From Diadema setosum (lineage: Eukaryota > Echinodermata > Echinoidea > Diadematoida > Diadematidae), in assembly GCF_964275005.1 (NCBI RefSeq), contig NC_092689.1:7479200-7543199 (forward strand): 64,000 bases of DNA, written 5' to 3'. The position numbers were made by a program, and so were the translations under genes. Position 1 is the stretch's first letter, and each line of letters starts with the position of its first letter. The notes under the pieces were generated by a model that was not told the DNA's origin, made no database searches, and saw only the letters and a list, made by a program, of their open reading frames with translations. Shown one piece after another: positions 26,401 to 37,201 of the stretch.

Positions 26401-27429
26401 CAAGTTGTCATAGTTGTTATAAGCTACTGAAATCCTTGCATCTGATTGGCTAAGAGCTAATTTGTCATAGAAATGTGGCAGTTGTCACTGATAACAAGCT
26501 TTATGAAACGGGACCCTGGTCAATATTTTATTGAATCTCATACCCTTACCTGTTGCATTCGTTCAAAATGAAAGTATTTATTTTGCTACACTATCCATGA
26601 CCACTAACAATTCAAATTAATACGCTTAAGATTAGTAAATTATATCTATACATTTTATGACTTCTATCTCTTTTTCACGACTTTCAGAACTGCTACAGGT
26701 CGATACGTTGACCCCACTACCGGAACGGCCACCCTTCTAGAAGGAATGACCTTCCATGCCGCTAACGCGTACTGCAAGACCCTACACGCTAACGCGCACC
26801 TGCTCGTTATCAACGACCAAGCGGAGCATGAGTTCATCTTCAGTTGGATGCCGGGTATAGAGCCCGTAGAGATGTGGATCGGTCTGTTCTACAACGCAAC
26901 CGCCATGGCATTTCAGTGGGTGAACGGCGACCCATTACTGTACACCGCTTGGGAGCCCTTCTACGGAGAACCACTGATCAGAAATGGTGGTGCCGCTTTG
27001 ATGTTCATGAGCGAGGTTTTCACACCCCAGTTCACTCAGATGTTTGGCTATGGCTTCGAGGTCAGTCACTTCTGGAACACGGAAGCCATAGACGAGCCAT
27101 TTCCGTTCATCTGTGAATATAACTTGCCGACGACGAACACGCCAACTACGACCGCAGCCCCGACAACAAACACCACGGTGGACACCAACAGCACCACCGC
27201 CGCCAGTGGCCCCGCGACCATGGCACCTCAGGTTCTCTTCCAGCGACATCCACAGCCAATTCGTCTATCGGACTACCTCGGTTTCGGAGGACTGCGTGAG
27301 AGGAAGATTGATGAGTCGCGGCAAGGTGGCAACCGTAACCGTCTCGCTCCTCAGGCCTACAAAAAGCTTGGCAACTACATGGGCAGCAGGTCACGGTACT
27401 ACGGCTATGGTTATCCGGTGATGCCATAG
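23333..27429 (+). CDS. SM30: SM30-like spicule matrix protein A (2 exons)
   Basis: Join of 23333-23439 and 26688-27429 encodes 282 residues. Residues 1-18 are a signal peptide (MKCLILAGLLALCSLVNG). Residues 23-180 form a C-type-lectin-like domain with Cys23/Cys34 near its start, Cys65 and Cys178 as the main pair, WIGL at 99-102 and WVNGDP at 113-118. The second disulfide is absent, and GEPL and FWN replace the usual EPN/QPD and WND calcium motifs. Residues 182-220 are a Thr/Pro-rich linker with Asn-Thr-Thr and Asn-Ser-Thr sequons; another sequon, Asn-Ala-Thr, lies in the CTLD. The last 60 residues are basic, with YKKLGNYMGS and a YYGYGYP end. From family knowledge, SM30 proteins are secreted, N-glycosylated, acidic occluded proteins of the sea urchin spicule made by primary mesenchyme cells, about 290 residues long with one lectin domain. 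Fit of layout and motifs is strong; which SM30 paralogue this is cannot be told. Confidence 0.87.
25143..25377. repeat. 235-bp palindromic element of CACGAGTC/ACAGCC boxes
   Basis: The left arm 25143-25192 and right arm 25328-25377 are inverted repeats matching at about 45 of 50 positions. Each arm is itself made of CCCACGAGTCATACAG-like boxes, so there are direct and inverted copies. No coding capacity; lies in the gene A intron. Confidence 0.85.
26367..26518. mobile_element. 152-bp MITE (CAGGGCCCCGTTTCATAAA)
   Basis: Terminal inverted repeats of about 37 bp. The left starts CAGGGCCCCGTTTCATAAAA and the right ends TTTATGAAACGGGACCCTG, and both contain CTTGTTATCAGTGACAA or its complement. 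Inside is a short AT-rich core. Inserted in the gene A intron. Confidence 0.9.
26688..27429 (+). other. SM30: gene A coding exon 2
   Basis: Starts after TTTCAG, completes the split Arg codon, and runs to TAG at 27427-27429. It carries most of the lectin domain, the linker and the basic tail, and is clearly richer in G+C than the flanking DNA. Frames on other strands and phases within it are shadows. Confidence 0.93.
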
Positions 27430-28085
27430 GCTTTTGGCGTCTAAACTGGTTCAATTTCAATACTGTTCAATACCAGGGACATTAAAGCGGTTTAGATATG
27501 TTTATCTTACATCTTTTTAAAATCTTGCTGCATGATGAAAACTTTTTGAAACTTTCTCAGGAGACGAGTTAAGAAGTGCCAGATTGCACCGTTTACATTG
27601 GCCAGGTACTCCGAGTGTGCAAAAACACACACGAGGAATATCATCTAAAATAACGGACAGTTATGAACAGTCAATCCGTGGATACCGAAGAAAACCATCA
27701 ACGTGTCTTTTCTGCTTCAATGTAATTTTTGTCAAGTTTCTCTTTTTCAAGAAACTATACAATCATCGGGGATATTGCAGAATTGTACATGTATTTTATC
27801 TTATGGTGATGCGGAGCTGTTCCTGAATGACATGCCTCTCATGCCATAAAAGCCAGAATCGTTTTAATGTCAACATTTGTAATGTATGAACACTTATTTG
27901 ACATTGGCTCTTTAGAGAATGTCTTTTCTAAGAACTCTATGAAGATGTCTTATATGTATATACCAACAGGCAATATATTTTTTTAAGTTTATGCTGCCTG
28001 TGAATGATTAAACCGAAATATATATAATTGTTGAAAATATCATAAAAATCGTGATGACCAATAAAATGTTCATGATTGTGACTTT
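27430..28085 (+). other. gene A 3' UTR
   Basis: The first bases after the stop (GGCTTTTGGCGTCTAAACTG) resemble those of gene B. The signal region GATGACCAATAAA also matches gene B (GATGACTAATAAA), so 3' UTR ends are homologous. The cleavage site is inferred to fall 15-25 bases after the signal. Confidence 0.6.
28060..28065 (+). terminator. poly(A) signal AATAAA of gene A
   Basis: Canonical hexamer followed by TGTTCATGATTGTGAC, a TG-rich downstream element. Homologous context in gene B at 43156. Confidence 0.7.
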
Positions 28086-29101
28086 CCATCTTTTCGTTGT
28101 TTTTCTGCTTTTTCGACCAGGCGTTTACCACGGTATTTTACTTAGACGAAAGCACACACACACACACACACACACACACATTGCCCCCCCCCCCCCCGAC
28201 GCATAAGATTTGGCATACAATCTTTCATTGAACGTCTTTTCGTGTACATTATTCTATACGTTGACAGTATACGTATGAATTTTACTTCTGCCGTTGCAAT
28301 TTAGTCTCGGTAACCTCTGCCATTAGCATAAAGAGTAAAGGATATTTTTTAATGCACTTTCATACTTCACAGAGAGGGAGAGAGAGAGAGAGAGAGAGAG
28401 AACATCAAGCAAATGATTACACAAAATATATTTTCACCTTTTTTGTGACTATATTAAGTACTTGCACTACAGAGAAAAATACGTTCAAAATCCTACCTCA
28501 CTTTATCCTTTTTTCAGTGCTTTTAGATACAGACAGTCACAAAATCCAATAATTTCTTCAATATCCTAGAAAAAGATGTGATTTGATTGCATTGATTTAA
28601 ATGCAATCTACTTATATGATGTAATTATGTAGATTCCAGGACCTATGCCATGCAAATGCATGTTGACTTGCGTTGATTCATAAGATTGTCCAATATATTA
28701 TCTGCATTTACAGAAACCACATAAATATTCGAGATACAAATTACTTACAATACAATACAATACAATACAATACAATACAATACAATACAATACAATTCAC
28801 TCGACATTCTGAATAAAGGGGGCGTTTTTGAAATGGAAGTAGTTGGTTGCTAAGCTCCTGAGAGAGACAACTACTAGATGCGCTGGAATGTGAGGGTTTT
28901 ACCCAAGTGTGATTAGCGTGTGGGGTGCGTATGAGGCCAAAATGCTGTGGCGCACGCAGATGTCAGAATGGTTGGTACTGTGTCTCACCTCCTTGAAGAT
29001 ACGCGGTTGAATCATTATGATAATATACTTTGACGTATCAAATATGTTGCTGAAAAAGTGCAATTAAGAAAGAAAACGATGCTTGGAACGGCAAAAGTAC
29101 A
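28086..29101. other. intergenic with simple repeats, no gene seen
   Basis: Holds (CA)n near 28153-28180 followed by poly-C, a GA run at 28376-28400, and the pentanucleotide (ACAAT)n at 28745-28796. Confidence 0.6.
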
Positions 29102-29126
29102 TCTCTCTCTCTCTCTCTCTCTCTCT

Positions 29127-29191
<65 letters not shown>

Positions 29192-29260
29192 ATATACATA
29201 TAATATATATATATATATAATATATATGTATATGTATATATATTTATATATGTTATATGC

Positions 29261-29295
<35 letters not shown>

Positions 29296-29296
29296 T
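29102..29296. repeat. composite (CT)n-(TA)n-(GA)n palindromic microsatellite
   Basis: A CT run (29102-29128), about 145 bp of TA/TATATG-type sequence, then a GA run (to 29296). The outer CT and GA runs are reverse complements and the TA core is self-complementary, so the whole block can form one long hairpin or cruciform. Confidence 0.93.
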
Positions 29297-29324
29297 ATCA
29301 TATACTCCAAGTGAGCTAATTATA

Positions 29325-32180
29325 CCTTGAATGGCTTTAAAGGTATACCGTCGTGCGAGGCATTGAATGAAATTAAACAGGACGGGTGGTTTGGTAGCGT
29401 TTTATTTGTCTCATGAATTCAAATTCAAAGTTTGCGATGAATTGAATTCAGTGAATGATACTATACTCCCTGTATGTGGAAAGATCCGTTCCACGAAGTA
29501 AACACATTATAATTGGTATTATTTATAGACCCCTAGTTCTAGTTCTGATTGTTTGAATCGTATTATAAATTTATCAAAAAATCTTCTTTTTGTTAACAAA
29601 AATGTTTTTATAATGGGTGATTTTAATATTGATTCCATAAAAAAGTAATAACATGTCACAAGAGTTTCTTGAAATATTTTTGTCAGCCTTATTTTTGACA
29701 ATAATCTCGAAACCCACACATGTTACAAATTATTCCGCCACACTCCCTGATAATATTTTTGGTAATTCATTTCAAGTTTTAGATTCTTCTATAATTTCAT
29801 CTGATATGACTGATAATTTCCCAACTATGGCTTGTTTTAATTATAAGCATACGGTTAATAAGTTTCATGTTCCTTTAACAAGACGAAGAGTCACATCAGA
29901 AAATTTAGCTAGCCTTGGTGCCAGCTTAGAAAGGGCTGATTGGTCTGGTGTTTGTGACAACGATGATGTAGATGTATCATTTGATAATCTTTTTGGAGAT
30001 GATATCTAGATGAATATATTCCCAAATTAAAAGATAAATTAGTTAGGTATAAAACATCCTCTCAGCTTCCATGGATTTCAGGATTCTTTCTTCGTTCCGT
30101 TATTAGGAGAAACAGGTTGTATCATAAATTAAAAATGGAAAAAAAACAACAACTGAAGAATCAAAAAGGAAATATACATATTATAGTGTAAAATGTTTTA
30201 ACTAAAGTTATATGATTTCAAAAGAAGAAATATAATGTATATCATAAATATAATTCAGTTGGAAAAATGCAAACACGATATAAAGAGTACATGGAAGGTA
30301 TTGAAACAGGCCATGAATGACATGAAAGACATGAAAGACTTCAAATATTATAACAATTCGATTTGGTGATAAAATGTTTAAAGATTCCGGTGACATGGCC
30401 ACAATTTTTAAATCTTCTTTTGCAGTGATTGGAGAGAATCTGCCAAAAGAAGTACCACAGTCTTATACACAATTTTCAAATTGCTTAGGTCAATCTCATT
30501 CTAATTCCATTTTTTTTTTGTTCCAACTACGAAATATGAAATAACGGACATCGTTACTGGAATGAATAATAAACCCAGTGCGGGTTATGATGATATAAGT
30601 AATTCTATTTTAAATGGTATTGTCTCTTCAATTGCGGATCCACTTGTACATATTTTTAATAAGTCTTATGGTGTTTTTCCTGATCAAATGAAAATTGCCA
30701 AGGTTGTCCCTTTATTTTAAAAAGGAGATGATCTTGATATAAGTAATTGTAGACCCATTTTCCTTACCTTCATCCTTACCTGAAATTTAGAAAAATTAAT
30801 ATTCACAAGAACAATTAATTTTTCGTAATTTTCATGACGTTTTCACAAATTCTCAGTTCAGGTTTTGTTGGAAACAGAGCAACATTCAAGCTCTTTTGAA
30901 GTTTATTGATAACGCCGCGCATACTATAATTATTCACATCTTGTTAGTATCTTCCTGTACTTCTTCAAAGCCTTCGATACAATTAATCATGAAACTTTAC
31001 CTTACAATTCGTCTCATTATGGCATAAGGGGAAAGGCCTTCTAGTGGTTCAGAAGTCATCTGCAAAACCGAAAACAATATGTATCTCTGAACGAGAATAA
31101 CTCAAGTCTCAATTTTATCAAATGTGGCCTCCCTCGGGGTTATTAGTACCTGTACTTTCGATTGTTTAAATCAATTACTTTTGTAGATCATCCGACATAC
31201 TCTCATTTAAACTTTTGGCTAATGACTCAAAATAATGTTTTCTTTTCCTACTACTCTCGTAGACACCGTCGGCGTTGAATTGAAAAACGTGAATCAGTGG
31301 ATAAGAGCTTGTAAGTTATCACTCAATCTTTAGAAAACTAAGGACATACTTTTTAGCAATTTCATAGAAACATTTTGCACAGATCTTATTTTGATGACAC
31401 TCGATTAGAACGTGTATCCCACATGAAATTTTTCGGTATCACAGTGGATGATAGACTTTAATGGAGGCCTCGTATCACTTAACATAACTAAAATAATTTC
31501 ACGTAATATTGGTACTTTTAAAAGACAAAAATTTCACATCCCATCGTCTTCTTTGCTAACGTCGTATTTTTCTTTAAATTATCTAATCTTAATAACGGAA
31601 TTTCAGCATGGGATAGCGCCCACCAAACTTTACTAGATAAATTCATTGTTATTGCAAAAAAAGTACTTCGTATTATTTGTTGGGTTTCGCCGCGTTCCCA
31701 TTAAGATTCACTATTCACTAAATATAAGATTTTAAAAATTAAAGATTTGTTTGTTTTTTCAACTGGGTCATTTCATGTTCAACTACAACACAAATGCTCT
31801 TCCCAGTATTTTCAATTCAATGTTTCCACGAAATCAATCTTTTCATGATTATCCAACTAGACGGTTTAATGAGTTTCATTTACCCCTCCTGAGAACCTTA
31901 TTAGCTGAGAAAATGTTTATGTATACCGGCCCTAAATTTTGGAATTCATTAAGTTCTGAAATAAAATATTCTCCATCGTTATACTCTTTTAAGCGTAATT
32001 TGAAATGATTTTTGTTAGATTCTCGCTGAGATATTTATTTTCATTATGCACCCCTCCTGAGAACCTTAGCTGAGAAAATGTTTATGTATACCGGCCCTAA
32101 ATTTTGGAATTCATTAAGTTCTGAAATAAAATATTCTCCATCGTTATACTCTTTTAAGCGTAATTTGAAATGATTTTTGA
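29325..32180 (+). mobile_element. decayed LINE (endonuclease plus reverse transcriptase remnants)
   Basis: Coding remnants appear in order across all three frames. Endonuclease pieces: GGLVAFYLSHEFKFK near 29383, IIIGIIYRP near 29510, MGDFNIDSI near 29620, then SDMTDNFP near 29810. Reverse-transcriptase pieces: NNKPSAGYDDISNSIL near 30570, a FKAFDTINHET block near 30970, HYGIRGKAF, NRKQYVSLNENNSS, then the C-terminal YPTRRFNEFHLPLLRT and YTGPKFWNSL near 31850-31950. Many stops and frameshifts; clearly dead. The 5' end is truncated or lost next to the preceding microsatellite. Block style suggests the jockey/CR1 group, not certain. Confidence 0.85.
31882..32178 (+). repeat. 132-bp tandem duplication inside the LINE C-terminus
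   Basis: 31882-32013 is repeated at 32050-32178 with only a 3-bp deletion, separated by 36 bp. It copies the segment coding for the YTGPKFWNSL block. The near identity means the duplication is much younger than the LINE's decay. Confidence 0.95.
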
Positions 32181-32502
32181 AATGATTTTCATTTTGTACC
32201 TATATGGGTTACAACAAACATAAGGTTCAACATCAGTCATTGAATCATCATTACGCAATGAAAAACGGCATTATTACGCAATGAAATTCGACATTTATTT
32301 GCATAATCCTTATTTTTGCACAGCTGCGTGCAGTCACCAGCTGCCCGAAGCACCTCCTAAATCCATTCTTCCGTTTCTCTGGTTCAGCGTGTAGGCATAA
32401 ATGATTCTCTTGCTTTCTTTCTTTCCTTTCTTCCTTCAATTTTGTCTTTGCCCCATTCCTTTCAATTGTATATATCCCGCTCAGTTTAGACATGTCATGT
32501 TA

Positions 32503-32640
32503 ATAATAATAATAGTAATAATAATAATAATAATAGTAATAATAATAATAATAGTAATAATAATGATAATTTTTTATATAGAGCATTTCAGACTTGAAAA
32601 GAACTTCAATGCGCTTTACAAAAAAAAATATACCATACAC
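32503..32640 (-). mobile_element. retroelement 3' end with (ATT)n tail
   Basis: On the minus strand a short body ending AAGCGCATTGAAG...ATATAAAAAATT runs into an imperfect (ATT)n tail. The LINE at 35.3-37.1 kb ends in a similar ACTATACAAATTTG-plus-(ATT)n arrangement. Confidence 0.5.
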
Positions 32641-32779
32641 AAAATATAACAAAAATTTGCAATTTACCAAACACAATATATTACTTTACAATATCTTATT
32701 TCTTATACGTACATAAGAGGTCAGAGTTGCCAGTACATCTGAGATAACTACATTAATGACTTCAAATTTAGCAATCATA

Positions 32780-32886
32780 TGCTACTTTCTTATAATGATT
32801 AATATATTCCTGATTTACTCTGTGTTATGTTTTGTTGGAAGAAAAATGAGAATGAAAATAAATGGATTGAACTGAATTGAATTGAT
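32780..32886 (+). mobile_element. possible LINE 3' tail (TGAATTGAAT)
   Basis: AT-rich 3' region ending AATAAATGGATTGAACTGAA then TTGAATTG, the kind of short-unit tail seen in echinoderm LINEs. It could be the true 3' end of the element above or an independent fragment. Confidence 0.4.
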
Positions 32887-34292
32887 TTCGAAATTTGACG
32901 CATTCATCGTTCATAATATGTATCGGTCCACAACAGTTTTTAGTCTCAAAAATTCTTGCCAACCCCACAATAGGACAACATATCCACACAGCAATATTTT
33001 GCCGTGTGGATTGACACAGGGTGTAATAAGACATCCACTCGATGAAAATAATTTAGAGCGATACTAGAATGTCTCTGGTCCGTGCGTGCACACTAAGCCG
33101 TTTTTTGTTTTTGTTTTGTTTTTGTTTTGTTTTTTTGTTTTGCTGTTCCACACTTATAATAACTACACTTCAGTGAAAGTGAGACCACGAATGTGAGTAT
33201 AAGTATAAGCTAGTATCATCTCGTGAATTGAGTACTTATATGAAAAATCATGAATACATATAACACGTCAATTTTTTAAAGAGTTTTGGTTAAGGCAGAC
33301 TTAAATCAGATGTTCCCACTCCCTTACAGTTCTTCTTCTTGGTTTGTTTGTTTCATTGACTGATTGTTTGTGTGTTTGTTTGTTTGTTTGTTGTTGTTGG
33401 GGTTTTTTGTGTGTGTTTTGCCTAGTCTTTTCCCCTCTCATTGTGTCTTTGTCTTAAACCTCTTGGTAGTTTTGGGTGTTGATAAAAAGTGTAAAGTAAG
33501 TAGACTTATAGAACATTAGGAAGTTTTTGTTGCTGTTGGTGGTTTTTTAGGGGTGGAGGGGGAGAAAAGGAGATGGGCATCTATTATTATAAATTATTGG
33601 ATGTATAATTATGTCCTCCTGCTTTCCCTACCACCATCATGAATTCTTACTTTCAGCATGTCCAATGTATACCCAAATCTCCATTTCAAGATCATTACGA
33701 GTAAACACTATAAAATCACAGTGAAATGCTATGTTATTATAATTAATGTAAATAAAATCGCCCACAATATCTTATTGACTTCTCTTTTCTTGTTTCTTGG
33801 GGAAGACTTTCATAAAATCTGAATCTGGGACTAAAATAAAGATGTGCAAGTGACATTCTTAGCAGAGCGTGTTTCTATCGTGTGTTTGTGCGTGGGAGAT
33901 GTAAACCCGAGTATGTGAGATATAGGCCTACTGTAAACAGTAATCATAGTAATAGTAGAATGATACTTTTAGTTGTTCCTTTGTATTTAATAGTCAAAAC
34001 GGATGTTGAGTTGTGATTGTACAGGAAAGAGAAAATCGAGCACCAGAGCTTTCACCTTAATGTCATGAAAAAGAATTTTTTTTTTCAGAAATGCTGTAGT
34101 TGAATGAAGGGAAGCATGCTGTAGCGTTATTTCGTTGGTTATTCTGTGATTATTTGCATCGATGTGAGGCAATTAGTCAAACTGTTGAAATAAAAACAAC
34201 TCGAAATTATAGAATTTCACGAATTTCAAAAATTACGGAGTATACCCGCTGCATGCTAAAAGGATTAGAACCAGCACTGGCTGTAGGGTGGA
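32887..34292. other. intergenic, no gene seen
   Basis: Contains TTTTG and TTTG low-complexity runs near 33098-33125 and 33340-33400. No coding or structured RNA signal. Confidence 0.5.
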
Positions 34293-34364
34293 AGCTCGCT
34301 GCTTTTAGTGGATAAGTCATCTGTCCGGTGATCAGGAGGTTGTAGGTTCGAATCCTGCGCGAGT
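34293..34364 (+). mobile_element. tRNA-derived sequence (SINE head or tRNA pseudogene)
   Basis: 72 bp with an A-box-like TAGTGGATAAG and a good B box GGTTCGAATCC. The T arm pairs fully with one wobble. The acceptor pairs at five Watson-Crick positions plus one wobble (CTCGC with GCGAG). The anticodon arm does not fold as a 5-bp stem with a 7-base loop, so it is not a functional tRNA. Confidence 0.6.
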
Positions 34365-34553
34365 ATGTATCCCCATGGTTTTTATCATGGCTTCTGCTAA
34401 ACACTTTATTTACGTGAAGATAGAGAAATTTGTCAATTTTAAAGCTGCAATAAAAACTTCAAACTGGACCAACTCACTTTTTTACAGGGTATAGTTTCTT
34501 TTCTAAGCTTCCAGAACGTTTGAAACAGGCAGTCACTTATATCTTAATTGATA

Positions 34554-35084
34554 CACTGTAAAAACATCGGTGTTAGATTTAACACCATGGGTGTTAAATC
34601 TAACACCGATCAAACTTTAATAGAGGACCACACCCGCAGGTGTAGAAAATGTATTGTGACGGTGTTAAAAAGTGTTCGCCTGGCACTTCGTGGTGTTAAT
34701 TTGACACTGTGGCTGGTGATATTTTTGACACTGCGCTAGAGTTAATTCAATAATGACACCGCATGGTGTTGATTTGATGTTGGTGGTGTTAGTTTCAATG
34801 GTATAACACCCGTCCAGCTTCAGTAGGGGACCACACCAACTGGTGTTACTGTGGTGTAAATGTATTTGCAGATTTTTTCAAAAATCAAGTACTTTATCGG
34901 AAAAGTCTTTATCGCCTTGTTGAAGTTCAAAATTAACAAGAAGTGCAGTAACTAAGAAACTATTCAAAAAACAATTTTAAATTTTGAAATGACACCCGGT
35001 GGTGTTAATCTAACACCATGAATGAGCACCGGAAATTTAACACCAACTCGGTGTTTCATATTTAACACCGGACTTTTTGCAGTG
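34554..35084. mobile_element. 531-bp TA-flanked MITE with GGTGTTAAAT boxes
   Basis: Flanked by TA at 34552-34553 and 35085-35086. The ends are CACTGTAAAAA and TTTTTGCAGTG, and the terminal inverted similarity extends about 35 bp. The interior repeats GGTGTTA...TAACACC in both orientations at least a dozen times. TA duplication is the known habit of Tc1/mariner transposons. No transposase. Confidence 0.85.
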
Positions 35085-35254
35085 TAGTGAATTAATGAAA
35101 GATTTAAAAAAAAAAAATCTGATGAAATAAAAATTATCTTTGGTATTTTTGGATGGCTAATAGAAGCATTTTCACAAATGCATAAAATGTGCAAAAGACA
35201 CATACCGGGAACAAAAGTTACAAATCAAGGAATTATTAAGGAATGTTTAAGATG

Positions 35255-37095
35255 TTTGTCTTTACTAAAATCATCAACATGTCTCTCTCCAGTGGTCTCT
35301 TTCCATCTGACATGTCTGAGTGGAAAGTGGCATTAGTTAGGCCACTTCTCAAAAAACATGGAATGGAATTGAGTTATGAGAAACTAAGACCATTTAGCAA
35401 TTTAAAATATGTATCTTTCTAACAGACAGCAAAAGATTATGATAGAGGATGTTATGTCAAAGAATTTTGATGTTTTATACAGGGTGCCTCAGGGGTCACG
35501 CCATGGCCCCCTTCTTTTTACACTTTACACAAGTAATCTGATCAAGGGTAACGTCGTTTCCCAAATGTTTTCTGTCATTGTTATGCTGACGATACACAGT
35601 TGTACATTTCATTCAGTCCTGATTGTAAACAACACATTGACGGTATTTCGAACTTAGAATCCTGTACATGTTATGTCCGTTCTTGAATGTCCAAACATAA
35701 GTTAATGCTTAATGATGGGAAGACTGAGTTTCTTGTTGTTGGGACACCAAGACCAGTAACAAAGCTGGATATTAATAAGATATCAGTTGGAGATTTGGAA
35801 GTAAAACCATCGAGCTGTTTGAAAAACCTAGGTGTATGGTTTGATTCTCGTTTTAACATGGAGAAGAATATATCGACCATGTGCAAGTCTGCTTTTTATA
35901 TGTTGCATAGCTTGCATCACATTTATATAATATTGGACGGCCTTGAGATTAATACAAGGAAATACTGGACGAGCTATGCACAAATATTGGACGAGTCGAA
36001 GACGAGTCCAAGCGCTGAGCTGATCAATCGTCGCCGGCCTGCACAAAAAAAAATGCAACTTGTTTTCATCAAACCTAAATTTAATTTCCTGGTATGAAAG
36101 TGATATTTTGAAAAATTGTATGCAAAATAATTTCAACTATTAAAATTGATATATGAAATTTGTATAAACACAGAATTTTAGAAGAAACGATATTTTAGTT
36201 AATTCGTGATTGACCAATCCGAGACGTTTTTACTTCATATTTCTGGTCATCTCGTGTATATATATCTCAGCCAATCACGGTGCAGTTTATAAAAACTTTG
36301 GGGAATCCCCCTCTTGCCGTCCAATATTTTAAATATTGGTCGCCTCGGCAAAAAATATTGGTCGAGTTCAAAAAACTTTCTAAGTGGGTCGGAGGTTATG
36401 AGGTGCGTCGACAAAATAACACTTGTATTCGGGCTCCAAAAATCCTCTGTATGGATAATAATCGAAGATATTTGAGCCAGGAAGACGCTGAAACTCTCGT
36501 TCACGCATTCATTAGCAGTAGGCTTGATTATTGTAATGGGCTATTGTTTGGCTTGCCAGATTCACAGATAACCAAGCTTCAGCGTGTTCAGAATGCATGT
36601 GCGAGACTTGTGTTCAGTTCGTCAAGATTTTCACATATTACACCTGTTCTGATGAAGTTACATTGGTTGCCAGTAAGGCAGAGAATTACATTTAAGATTT
36701 TGTTACTTACTTACAAAGTACTGCATGGTCAAGCACCTGGTTATTTATCAGAATTGATATCACTAAAATCATATTCATATTCGCATAATTTACGAAGTAC
36801 ACAGGATAAGTTGCTTCTCAAGCAATCTCACTTAAAAACAAAAGTAACTTTGGGGGATTGTGCATTCAGTTGTGCTGCTCCAAAACTTTGGAATAAATTA
36901 CCTGAAAAAACGAGGAAGGCCCCATCACTTGCTGTCTTCAAATCTTTGTTGAAGACTTTTTTTCAGAAGCCTTTGATTAATTTGTTGTTGTTGTTTTTTT
37001 TTGTGTGTGTGTCTAATCAGTAACAATGTCAGGAGCTCTGTTACATCACAGCGCAGTAGAGTATATTTACATAGTAGCTGCACTATACAAATTTG
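35255..37095 (+). mobile_element. second decayed LINE (reverse transcriptase remnant, L2/CR1-like)
   Basis: Pieces in order: FPSDMSEWKVALVRPLLKK near 35310, an internal deletion, YLSNRQQKIM and YRVPQGS..GPLLFTLYT near 35410-35530, the YADD catalytic box at 35582-35593 in a shifted frame, MSKHKLMLNDGKTEFLVVG near 35690. After an insertion come YLSQEDAETLVHAFISSRLD at about 36470 and LHWLPVRQRITFKILLLTYK at about 36660 to a C-terminal WNKLPEKTRKA. The last 570 bases are uninterrupted. Different in sequence from the LINE at 29.3 kb. Non-functional. Confidence 0.88.
35929..36328. mobile_element. insertion in the LINE with AATATTGGACGGC inverted ends
   Basis: Separates two reverse-transcriptase pieces that should be adjacent. 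Its ends AATATTGGACGGC (35929-35941) and GCCGTCCAATATT (36316-36328) are perfect 13-bp inverted repeats. Variants of ATATTGGWCGA recur near both ends (35962, 35982, 36331, 36353), so the true insertion may extend to about 36450. No coding capacity recognised. Confidence 0.6.
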
Positions 37096-37096
37096 T

Positions 37097-37157
37097 CTAA
37101 TTATTATTATTATTATTATTATAGTTATTATTATTATTATCATTATTATTCTTATTC

Positions 37158-37194
<37 letters not shown>

Positions 37195-37201
37195 CATTAT
37201 A
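37097..37201. repeat. (ATT)n tract, tail of the LINE
   Basis: ATT repeat directly after ACTATACAAATTTGTCTA, in the position of a 3' tail of the preceding retroelement. Confidence 0.85.

Larger units (their letters stand above)
23440..26687 (+). other. gene A intron (3248 bp)
   Basis: Starts GTAAGT and ends TTTCAG after a pyrimidine-rich stretch. It contains a large palindromic element (25143-25377) and a 152-bp MITE (26367-26518), the latter ending 170 bp before the acceptor. No additional exon was recognised inside. Confidence 0.88.

Noticed and set aside
26844..27460. Long alternative frames inside exon 2 of gene A on both strands
   Set aside because: Shadows of a GC-rich true exon whose frame is confirmed by the paralogue and by lectin motifs.
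29653..30009. Free-standing 118-codon gene
   Set aside because: It is the C-terminal endonuclease part of a decayed LINE, continuous with remnants on both sides.
34293..34364. Functional tRNA gene
   Set aside because: The anticodon arm cannot form a 5-bp stem with a 7-base loop, and the acceptor has a terminal mismatch.
36280..37023. 247-codon host gene
   Set aside because: The sequence is the C-terminal reverse-transcriptase region of a LINE, and its first 50 codons come from an inserted element.
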